DNA from: Pinus tabuliformis
Taxonomy: Eukaryota; Streptophyta; Pinopsida; Pinales; Pinaceae
Direction of reading: 5' to 3'
NCBI GenBank assembly: GCA_031772625.1
Contig: CM062818.1
Location: 1,682,864,167 to 1,682,928,166 of the forward strand
DNA length: 64,000 bases
Of the stretch, positions 55,666-64,000 are shown in pieces. The translations under genes were made by a program, and so were the position numbers. The notes beneath the pieces were generated by a model. That model was not told where the DNA came from, did no database searches, and was given only the letters and a program-made list of their open reading frames with translations. Within the stretch, counting starts at the first letter, position 1, and each line of letters opens with the position of its first letter.

Positions 55666-57403
55666 TGATGCAGGAGCATTCACCTCAACAATTTCATTAT
55701 ATTCTAGTTAACTTAGGGGGTCTTGTGTTTTCAAGGAAGTTGGATTCCTATGTATCAAACTAATGTAATTATTAATGTTTTGAGTGACTGGAATAGGAAT
55801 TAATTAGATATTGTGAGGATATTTGTAAATGCTCTCGAATGTAGGAGAACATGAGTGATGCTGAGTGATTAGTGAGGATTGAGAGATTTGGAAATCAATT
55901 GTAAGTCTTAGAATAGAAATTGGTTTCATGGTTTATGAAACTAGAGAGGATTCTTAGGGATTAGTGGAGTCAAAAGTGGACTTAGAGGATATTTGGGATT
56001 TAGTTCAGCAGATTAAGGATCTGAACCAGAATTGTTTAACAAAACATTTTGTATAAATGTAAGCAAAAAAGGCATTGAGTCAGTTAGTTAGAGTGAGAAT
56101 TAAAGTTCAGAGATTAGATAGGGTTGACTGTAAGCCTACGGGCAGGAAAGGAAAGGCCACTGATATAGAAGATCAGGTCGAGAAAGAAAGTCTTGTGTAA
56201 ATGTTTGTTTATTAATACAGATAACTCGATTTCTGAGTATGAGTGGATTGTATCGAGTAATCGAATGATAAATTGTGTGTGAATTAGAGTAATTCTACGT
56301 AACATAGGTTTGCAGGTGTGCAGAATCAGAGAAGAAGACAAAGAAGAGTGCACGGGTTTACACATAGACAGTATTGGAGAAAACCTTCAATGTTACAGTG
56401 AAGGTATAACTATAAGGTTTCCTAAAACTTAAGGATTTATTAAGGAAGCGTAAAGGCACGAATAAATGAAGTAACAGAGCGGAGATTGAGATCAAAACAA
56501 GTGAAGAATGGAAGGCGAGAACAAATACACAGGCAGAAAGCCGAATGAATGGGCTATTACACAGAAAGAAACAAAATAACGTAACAATGCACAGGAACTA
56601 TTGGATCAGTGAGATCAACAGATGAGATTGTGTTTGATGGACGGCTAAGATTAAGTCGCGCAAGATAAATTCAAGGAGATGAATGGAGGAGATTAAAACC
56701 ACGTGCAGAATAGTGGAGCAATCTTCATAGGTGGTAAGTAGTTTCTCGTGTGCCCTAAAAGTTGTAAGTGGTATTATAAAATTTCACGCGATTACCCTTA
56801 GCGGGCGACACATAGCACGAGAAAACTACTTTTCTCGCGCGCTCTCGACCTGATATCGCTCGTGCACGATTTCACACGAGATTGTGCGATAGCCGTTGGA
56901 TCGAGCGGGATTGATCAACGGTGGAGATCAACCAAGCTAGTTGGTGATTGGGTGACGCAATAACCGTTGGATTAAGGAATGAGATCGACAATAGAGGTTG
57001 AATGCGCTAAAGAGAGCATCGATATACGTGAAAATGTTTGTGGAATGGTGGTAAGGTAAGGTTTAAGTGTGGTTATGAAATATTTCTATTATATGGGAAT
57101 TATAATAGAAATGAGTGGAATAAATGTATTATGGTTAATGTCAGGATTAATTAATGAAGGTCTAAGTCTGAGTTTTAGCCAAGGTCTAAAGAGTATGGAA
57201 GGATTTATAAGATTCCGCTCAAATGTCTATAAAGTTTAGACTTTGGATAGTTAAATGAAATGTTTCCGGATGGAATTTATTGAAGGAGAATTAAACCTTG
57301 AATTGTGAAGGTTTTACCAAGTAAGGAATTTTGGAATTCCTGGGATGTATGCAACATGCATTGTATATGCATACTGTGGATATGTGCAGCTTACGCTGCA
57401 TCA
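55666..57403 (+). repeat. 1,738-bp LTR (5' LTR) of an unrecognised LTR element
   Basis: The left edge is fixed by the break of homology with the PPR copy 2 flank. The LTR begins TGATGCAG and ends CTGCATCA, an exact 8-bp terminal inverted repeat with TG...CA ends. A primer-binding site follows two bases later. The partner LTR must lie beyond the window. The interior has no coding frame of note; 56.7-56.9 kb is locally GC-richer. Confidence 0.8.
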
Positions 57404-57405
57404 TT

Positions 57406-57417
57406 TGGTATCAGAGG
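57406..57417 (+). promoter_or_regulatory. Primer-binding site after the 1.74-kb LTR
   Basis: TGGTATCAGAGG matches the initiator tRNA-Met primer-binding site except at its last base, and lies two bases after the LTR end. Confidence 0.85.
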
Positions 57418-57475
57418 AGAACAACGAAATTCTTCTTGTAAGAATTCTTTTAGAAACTTAAAATAGAATTATGTT

Positions 57476-58135
57476 TTGAAGGTGTGGATGCAGGTAAGAG
57501 GAGATCAAATTTTAAATCTGACAAACAGTGGGCACACAGAGATAAAGTGTAGCAAAAATTGCAGATGCAAAGAAACAGAGAACAATCCATTCAAAGTGCA
57601 CGTGAATAGTAGAACAAGATCATGCAGAGGTCTTGAAGGTAGCGGCATAAGAAGGTGAGAAGATTGCAGCAACCTAGAGCAAGGAGTGCTCAATTGGTTC
57701 CAGAGGAGAGAACCGAGAGATGCCAAAGGCCTGATCTCAGAGAAGAGAAGCTTGGTGAGGTATCATGTAGCAAGAGGGACTTGTTACTGTAGAGGTATTG
57801 TTGCATCTCATGGAAAGATCATAAAGGAAATTCCACAGAGGATGTGGGTAGAATTTCTAAGGGATGAAAGAATTTGGTAAAAGTTTCTGAATGAAAGCAG
57901 AATGTGGCAGAACCTTGAAGAATTCCAAGAGAGGTTGGATAAAGAGGACAATTGTGTTCTTAAAAGGTGCAGATGAGTTGAAGCCTAGAAGGAGCAGAGA
58001 GAAGTGCTCAAAGAGGTTCGAGAGAATAGAGAACCAAGTGCTTGCCAAAAGACCAAGTATAGAGGAGAGCTTGGTGAGGTAAGTGGCAGCAGGGAGGACT
58101 TACTGTTGTAGAGGCTTTAATACAACTCATAGTAA
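57476..58135 (+). pseudogene. First decayed ORF block behind the 1.74-kb LTR, with a 319-bp duplicated module
   Basis: Basic, tryptophan- and charge-rich frames (KETENNPFKVHVNSRTRS; REPRDAKGLISEKRSLVRYH; IIKEIPQRMWVEFLRDERIW) are broken by stops and shifts. The block around 57660-57800 recurs at about 57985-58135: both copies carry GCTTGGTGAGGTA (57750 and 58069) followed by ACTTACTGTTGTAGAGG-like sequence. I know no matching family. The position between primer-binding site and the next element suggests retroelement leader or a gag-like region. It is reported as unrecognised. Confidence 0.45.
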
Positions 58136-58150
58136 GTGAGTGAGGAACTC

Positions 58151-59284
58151 ATGAAGATAGAGAAGGAGATGACTACTGATAGCCATAACAGAGGTAATAG
58201 AGGTTCAGAGGAAGACCACAACAGAAGAAAAGTGAAGAAGGAGGATGCCAAGGCAAATGGCAAGAGAACGAGTGAAGAGGAGTGTGACAAGGAGATTGCG
58301 GAGTTAAAAGAACAACTCAATGTATTAAGGATGCTACTAGAGGAAAATCAAAGACAAGGTTGGGTCTTGAGGAAAAAGATAGTGAAGTGGTCTAAGTTAC
58401 AAAAAAGGCTACAACATAAGCAAGTGAAGTGGCTGGTGGAAAAACTCATAGAAGCTGAGTTGGAAATGGATGTTTCCATTTGTGAAGCTGAACAGGGTGA
58501 AGATGAAGACTGGATATCTATGAAAGATCTTATGAATTATTGTGAGAATTCAAGACAGTAAGGAGATATGATGATTGAAACATCAAGCGAGACCACAAGG
58601 TCTTATGTTTTTAAAACTGATAATTTGTGTATGATTGCAGGTATTGCAGGAGAAAGGCAACTTTGTGAAGATGTCTTCAGGATGGATGAAGATATTGAAG
58701 TAAAACGTGACAAAGAAAATTTCTGAGAAGAGGAAGAATTTGATTGGTTACAGTAGAAAGAGTCTATGAATGAGTTACTTAATGGGAGAAGACATTCATT
58801 TGAAGTTGTCATAGAGATGGAAGATCAAAATCTTATTTTGATGAAGAATGAAGGAATATTGTCTCAGAGAGGTAATCTAATGAATTTGATTAATGTTATT
58901 GATGAAGAAAAAATGCAGGAGAATATTAATGCAGATGATGGGGCAAGGATAGCTCTTGAAGAAGGTTTACAGAGAGACAACAAGACAAAGTTTATTGAAG
59001 AAGAAGGGGAGGCAAATTTGTCTCAAGACAAAGAAAAGAAAATCACATAATTGAAGAAAGAAGAAGCCTATGCAAAAGATTTAGCAAAGGGAGAAAGGAA
59101 ATCTGATGATTGGTCAATAACAAAGGAAGGCATGGAAAATTATATGAAATTTCCAAATTCTACTCCAATTAAAATTATTGAGTTATTTAGAAAATTAGAC
59201 TTTCAAAGAAGGCAGTTGGAAAAACAAAGGATATATACTCGGGATAAATTGCTGAAAAAGGAAGATAGAAATTGTCATGAATGA
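58151..59284 (+). pseudogene. Unrecognised charged, coiled-coil-like ORF of the 1.74-kb LTR element
   Basis: One frame runs from ATG 58151 to 59284 with four internal stops (58559, about 58723, about 58754, 59048), about 370 codons. It is very rich in E, K, D and R, with heptad-like leucines (ELKEQLNVLRMLLEE near 58300; KLQKRLQHKQVKWLVEKLI near 58400). Other segments read YVFKTDNLCMIAG, MNELLNGRRHSFEVVIEMED and LFRKLDFQRRQLEKQ. No zinc knuckle, protease, integrase or RT motif is present. Even spacing of purine-rich codons makes the minus strand open as well, so the bias should be treated with care. It could be a gag-like structural protein or an extra ORF of a large LTR element. Function unknown. 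Confidence 0.5.
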
Positions 59285-60116
59285 CAATCATAAGGAAAAG
59301 AGAATGGTAATGAAAGTTCAGCAAATTGACATTACAGAAGGAGGAGTTCATTATTGTGAACCAGAGCAGAGAGATATCATTGAAACAAATGATATGGAGG
59401 AGAGTTTAAATCAACATACTGATGTGTTGACAAAGGAATTGAAGGAAAACTCAGAGCAACATACTGAGATGTTGCCAGAGAAGGAAAAGGTAATGAGGCC
59501 TTATATTTTTAATTCTGATAATTGTTTTATGATTACAGGATTTGATGAAAATGAGACAGACATGTTTCAAGTTGAAGAGGTAGTTTTAAAACTAAAGAAG
59601 ACTAGAAGTTGCCAGGATGAACATGCTGATGAGGGAAATGAAAAGCATGAAGATATCATGCTTGAAGAAGTTAAATTGATTGTCAGAATCAGTCAAGGAA
59701 GTGAAGGACAATTACTGAGGATTGTCAAACAAGAGGGTATGGATGAAAGGGCGGTAATAAGGATCCAACAACTTCAAAGAGAAGACAATAAACGACAATT
59801 TGAAGATGAGTGGACAGAGTACAACAACAAATGGCAAAGTAGTTATCAGTCAAAATATAAATTGGACATAGAGATTGAAAGAATAATAAGATTGATGATG
59901 AAGGTGCCCCAGAAGAAAGCAATAGTAAGAAGGCCAAGCAACAACAAGAAAAAGACAGCAACAGACTGTGAGAGCATAGCTAGTGGGGCAAAGCAACATA
60001 AGGTGTGGAGACCTCGAGTGTTGCGTTGTGTTATATTCTTTCCACGACTAGTCCATGTAGTTAACCGGGGGTTAGAAAGGGGGCGGAGCCCCCCTTTCAT
60101 TGCGCTGATTGCGTAG
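59277..60116 (+). CDS. Unrecognised 279-codon ORF of the 1.74-kb LTR element
   Basis: This is the longest open frame of the region and starts at ATG 59277, overlapping the end of the previous frame by 8 bp in another frame. Composition is acidic and basic mixed (QREDNKRQFEDEWTEYNNKW; KLDIEIERIIRLMMKV). Residues near 59503-59550 (YIFNSDNCFMITG) resemble YVFKTDNLCMIAG in the preceding ORF, so the two ORFs seem to hold copies of one module. A basic stretch, RRPSNNKKKTATD, follows. The last 35 codons run into GC-rich non-coding sequence before the next LTR, so the natural end may be earlier. No catalytic motif was seen. Membership of the outer LTR element is inferred from position. Confidence 0.45.
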   Translation: MNDNHKEKRMVMKVQQIDITEGGVHYCEPEQRDIIETNDMEESLNQHTDVLTKELKENSEQHTEMLPEKEKVMRPYIFNSDNCFMITGFDENETDMFQVEEVVLKLKKTRSCQDEHADEGNEKHEDIMLEEVKLIVRISQGSEGQLLRIVKQEGMDERAVIRIQQLQREDNKRQFEDEWTEYNNKWQSSYQSKYKLDIEIERIIRLMMKVPQKKAIVRRPSNNKKKTATDCESIASGAKQHKVWRPRVLRCVIFFPRLVHVVNRGLERGRSPPFIALIA

Positions 60117-60143
60117 TAGGGGAGTCACAGCGAGTTTGAGGGG

Positions 60144-60446
60144 TGCAGGTAACCCCACTCTATGGGGTCCGGGGCAGCGCCCCAGAAAATTTTGGTTTTG
60201 GATCCTATATTAGGTTGGGCGGACCTACCTATGGTTTTGTGCATGTTTTTCGCATATGGTTTTGGATGTGAGGGTTTTCGGTCCATGGTATTGGATGCTT
60301 TGGCATGTATAGATATGTATTGTAACATTGAAAGGAATATAATGAAAAATCAAGCTGGTAGTCTCGGTTTTGGGATCCAGGGGATTTTTTTTATTTTTTT
60401 TTAGAATTCGTATGTAGGTAATTTCTCTACGGGGTTAAAACCTGCA
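60144..60446 (+). repeat. Probable 5' LTR of Copia-3 (303 bp)
   Basis: Bounded by TGCAGGT at 60144 and ACCTGCA at 60440-60446, a 7-bp inverted repeat with TG...CA ends. A primer-binding-like site follows at 60449. The interior has GC-rich GGGGTCCGGGGCAGCGCCCC near the start and a TTGTAACATTGAAAGG-type polyadenylation region, as usual in Copia LTRs. A similar GC-rich motif (GGGGGCGGAGCCCCCC) lies just outside at about 60080, so the true left edge could be further upstream. Confidence 0.55.
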
Positions 60447-60448
60447 TT

Positions 60449-60460
60449 TGTTATCAGAGT
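60449..60460 (+). promoter_or_regulatory. Degenerate primer-binding site of Copia-3
   Basis: TGTTATCAGAGT differs from the initiator-tRNA-Met site TGGTATCAGAGC at two positions and lies two bases after the proposed LTR end, 110 bp before the gag start. Confidence 0.6.
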
Positions 60461-60569
60461 TGTTTTTGGCTTCAAGGGGACACCTTCGTTGCTGAGGGGT
60501 TTTGCTCGGGCCTGTGGTAAACCCTGTTCAGTGGGAGATCTACGAGATCGATTCTAGTGGTGAAAGAAG

Positions 60570-63500
60570 ATGGCGAGCAGTGGAAAGATAGAGATTGAGA
60601 ATTTTAATTGTCAGAGTTTTGAGCTGTGGAAACTCAAGATAGAGGATTTGTTGGTAGATAAAGATAAGTGGATCGTGGTAGATCCGAGTACTAAACCAAC
60701 GAGAGTGTCCGATGAAAAATGGAAGAAGTTGGATCAGAAGGAAAAGAGCACAATACGATTGTGTGTCTCAGATTCAGTGTTTCTGAATGTGTGAGGGGAA
60801 GCTACAATGAAGGCTTTATGGGACAAGTTAGGGACTTTGTACCAATCTAAGTCTCTGGTGAATAAATTATTCCTGCGGAAAAAGCTGTATAAATTGAGGA
60901 TGAAAGATGGAGACTCGGTGACAGAGCATCTGAACACATTTAATACTGTGGTAAGTCAGTTATTATCTATTGATATTAAAATTTCAGATAAAGATAAGTG
61001 CATCAGTTTGTTGTGTTCTCTTCCAGATTCATGGGATAGTCTAGTTATTGCAATAGGTAGCAATACAACTGTCTTGTAGTTTGATGAAATAGTCTCATCC
61101 TTGCTGACGGAGGAGATGAGACGGAAAAATATGGAGAGCTAGAATGGTGATGCCTTGTTTGTACGAGGACGGTCCCAGAACATAAACACAAATAAGTCAT
61201 CGAGTGGGAGATCTAAATCTAGAGGGAGATCTAAATCTCCAGGAAAACCTGTAAAGGTGGTGTGCTGGAAATGCGGAAAGGAAGGGCACTACAAAAGGGA
61301 CTGTAAATCTAAAGTTCCTGATAAAGGAAAGGGATCTGATGGTGCTCCTTTTGCAAAGGCGAAAACCACTTCAGATGAAGGTGGGGATGTGTACTTTGCT
61401 TCTTCAAGTACACATGTAGATCATGAGGCATGTTTGATTGACTCAGGTGCATCATTTCACTTCACTCCCCATAGAGAGTGGTTCTGCGAGTATGAGAAAT
61501 ACGATGGTGGTGATGTCTTCTTAGGGGATGATAGGAAGGCTAGAATCGTTGGTCACGAAAAAGTAAAGTTAAAGTTGCAAGGTGGAAGGGTTAGAACACT
61601 TCCGGGTGTTCTGCATATTCCTGCATTGGCCAGAAATCTAATTTCCGTAAGCAAGTTGGATGATGCAAGTGTAAAAACAGTGTTCGAGAAGGATACCTAC
61701 AAGATGGTTCAAGGAGCACTGGTATTGATGCGGGGAGTTCAGATTGGAACTCTGTACAAGTTGCAAGGTAGCATTGTTGTTGATGGGTGCAACAACTCTA
61801 TGGTTCCTGAAAGTGGAGCAAAAAATCTAGTGGCCTCTGGAGAAAAGACCATGCTGTGGCATCAAAGGCTTAGACATATTGGAGAGAAGGGCCTTTGAAT
61901 ACTTCATGGTAAAGGTATGGTAGAAGGTATGAGTAATAGCTCTCTGGTTTTGATTTCTGTGAAAATTGTGTATATGGGAAGCAGAATCAGGTGAGTTTCC
62001 CCTCTAGTGGTAGAGGGCGAAACAAATATTAGAGCTTGTGCACAGTGATGTGTTTGGACCTGTGAAGGTTCCATCACTGGGTAAGTCTGTGTGCTATGTA
62101 TCATTTATAGATGACTTCTCAAGGAATACATGGATATATTTCCTTAAGAAGAAATCTGAAGTCTTTGACAGGTTTAAAAAATTTAAGGCTCTAGTGGAAA
62201 ACCAGACAGAGAAGAAGATAAAGGTGTTGATGACAGAGAACGGTGGAGAGTTTTGTAGTAAGGAATTTGAAGAATTCTGTAAGAAGTGTGGTATAGTACG
62301 ATAGAAGACTAATCCATATACACATCAGTAAAATGGAGTTGCAGAAAGAATGAACAAGACGTTGATGGAAAGGGCAAGAAGCATGCTCAGTGGTGTCGAG
62401 TTAGGATAGGAATTCTGGGCAGAGGTGGTGGAGACAACATGTTACCTGGTCAATAGATCACCTTCATCAGCGTTGGAGGATAAGACTCCACAATAGGTAT
62501 GGACTGGTAAGAAACACTCTCTTTCACATCTTAGGGTATTTGGATGTGATGCATATGTACATGTTCCAAAGGAGAAATGAACCAAGTTGGATAGTAAATC
62601 TGAAAAGTGAATCTTTATTGGGTATAAGGATGGTTTAAAGAATTATAAGCTTTGGAACCCAGTAACAAGGAACCGAGATGTGGTGTTCAGAGAGGTAAAA
62701 GATGTTATTAAACATGAATTCCAACCAAAGGAACATGAGAAGATGGAGTTTGAGCTAAAGGAGGAAGAATAAGACTCTACAACAGAGGAGGAATCAAAAG
62801 ATGAAGAGCCAAAAACTCCGGGTGTGAGAACATCAGTTTGAGAAAGAAGGCAGCCAGAAAGGTATAGTCCACTGCTTTCTATTCAAATTTTTCTTTATCT
62901 ATTACTCACGATGATCCCAAAACTGTGAAGGAAGCAGTAGATTCAGAGGATGGAAAACTCTGGAAAGAGGCCATGGTTGATGAAATGTCATCTTTGCACA
63001 AAAATGAGGCTTGGGATCTGGTGGAGTTGCTGGCTGGAAGGGAACCCATTGACAGCAAATGGGTATTCAAGAAGAAGACAAATGCAAAAGGAAAGGTGGA
63101 GAAATACAAATCTCGGTTAGTAGCAAAAGGTTATTCCCAAGTGCCAGGAATTGATTTTGGTGATATTTTTTCTCCTGTTTCCAAGGTAGCTTCTATTAGA
63201 TTACTTTTATCTGTTGATGCTGCTTTTGATTTTGAGGTAGAACAAATGGATGTGAAGATAACATTTATTCACAGAGATCTGGAAGAGGAAATCTACATGA
63301 AGCAACCTGAAGGCTTTGCGATGAAGGGTAAGAAAGAACTGGTATGCAAGTTAAAGAAGTCTCTGTATGGGTTAAAACAGTCACCAAGGATGTGATATCA
63401 GAAATTTGATGCATTTATACGGGGACTTGGCTTCACTAGAAGCAAAGCATATCACTGTGTGTATTTTAAATTAATTGGTGACCGTGTTATTTATCTGGTC

Positions 63501-63992
63501 TTGTATGTGGATAATATGTTGCTGGTTGGAAATAACAAAGAAATTATCCAGGATTTGAAGACCCAATTGTCCTCCAAATTCGACATGAAAGTTCTTGGTG
63601 CTGCAACCTATATTTTGGGCATGGAAATTAAAAGAGATCGGGGAAAGAGGAAGCTCTGGTTAAACCAAAGGAAGTATGTTGAGACAATACTGTAGAGGTT
63701 TAATATGCAGGATAGTAATCCGGTGAAGGTTCATATTCTTGTAGGTGTGAAGTTATCTACTGAACAGTGTCCCAAGACACAAGAAGAGGAAGAGGACATG
63801 TCCCGTGTTCCATATGAAAGTGTTGTCGGTAGCCTGATGTATGCAATAGTCTGTACTAGACCAGACATTGCACATGCAGTGGGAGTATTGAGCAGGTTTA
63901 TGTCAAAACCAGGGAAGGAGCACTGGACAACAGTGAAGCAAGTTTTCAGGTATTTGCGTGGCACTAATGATTATGGTTTGTGCTACCAATGA
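60570..63992 (+). pseudogene. Copia-3 gag-pol polyprotein, many stops
   Basis: ATG 60570 opens MASSGKIEIENFNCQSF. Order: gag (FELWKLKIEDLLVDKDKW; SVTEHLNTFNTVVSQLL), CCHC knuckle CWKCGKEGHYKRDC (about 61265), protease LIDSGASFHF (61434), GAG-pre-integrase LWHQRLRHIGEKGL (61855), integrase in another frame from about 62020 (FIDDFSRNTW; TENGGEF, where TDNGGEF is usual, so the second catalytic aspartate is lost; NGVAERMNKT), reverse transcriptase back in the first frame from 62925 (KWVFKKKTNAKGKVEKYK; VLYVDNMLLV at about 63500, with N in place of the second aspartate) and the connection and start of RNase H to the window end. Stops include 60792, 61077, 61140, 61896, 62302 and 63393. Clearly dead. 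Confidence 0.9.
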
Positions 63993-64000
63993 AGACCAGG

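Larger units (their letters stand above)
60144..64000 (+). mobile_element. Copia-3: Ty1/copia retrotransposon, cut by the window end
   Basis: From the proposed LTR through gag and pol to RNase H, with the 3' part outside the window. It is closest in style to Copia-2 (Tnt1-like gag, SGRSKSRGRSKS linker, YVDN/YVDD RT), and it sits downstream of the 1.74-kb LTR element, probably inserted into it. Decay is heavy: at least ten stops and two frame changes. Confidence 0.85.

Noticed and set aside
57505-60100. Minus-strand serine/leucine-rich ORFs opposite the charged ORFs
   Set aside because: They are the pyrimidine-rich complements of E/K/R-rich coding sequence. The plus strand has the longer and more natural frames.
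1-64000. tRNA, rRNA or organellar gene insertions
   Set aside because: No cloverleaf-like box A/box B pair, rRNA core or organelle gene segment could be supported by eye. A tRNAscan and an organelle genome comparison would settle it.

Overview
The window looks like nuclear DNA of a seed plant with a large, transposon-filled genome. It holds P-class pentatricopeptide repeat (PPR) genes of the restorer-of-fertility type, a plant resistance-gene LRR fragment, Copia and LINE retrotransposons, a hAT DNA transposon and AT-rich spacers. The style is compatible with a conifer, but that is only a guess. I found no gene that can be called intact.

The backbone is a family of four related PPR copies, all on the + strand, near 2.2-3.8 kb, 13.5-15.3 kb, 20.5-28.0 kb and 53.1-54.1 kb. 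All four share a related 3' flank (compared over about 1.6 to 1.9 kb). Each copy is broken differently. Copy 1 has a 56-bp tandem duplication, copy 2 a nonsense codon plus a LINE insertion, copy 3 a Copia insertion in its presequence plus a 34-bp deletion, and copy 4 a nonsense codon, deletions and an antisense LINE segment. Copies 1 and 3 also carry the same Copia insertion at the same site in their 3' flanks, so they descend from one duplicated block.

Layout: 0.9-2.1 kb LRR fragment and an unidentified exon; 2.2-6.2 kb PPR copy 1, its flank and a truncated Copia; 6.2-12.8 kb remnants of L1-type LINEs with RNase H; 13.4-17.1 kb PPR copy 2; 17.1-20.2 kb spacer with an inverted repeat; 20.5-28.0 kb PPR copy 3 split by a complete Copia (Copia-1) that carries an antisense fragment of a pICln-like host gene; 29.9-36.3 kb a complete minus-strand Copia (Copia-2) whose leader holds a Ty3/gypsy gag-protease fragment; 36.3-38.8 kb spacer; 38.8-43.2 kb a hAT-type element with 8-bp target duplication, full of tandem duplications; 43.2-46.8 kb spacer with a 600-bp direct duplication; 46.9-47.5 kb a fold-back element; 48.1-52.3 kb a LINE interrupted by a possible 2.2-kb LTR; 53.1-55.7 kb PPR copy 4; 55.7-60.1 kb an LTR element with a 1.74-kb LTR and unrecognised charged ORFs; 60.1 kb to the end a Copia (Copia-3) cut by the window edge.

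The best leads for something new are the host-gene fragment inside Copia-1, the unrecognised duplicated-module ORFs behind the 1.74-kb LTR, and the hAT element with serial tandem duplications.
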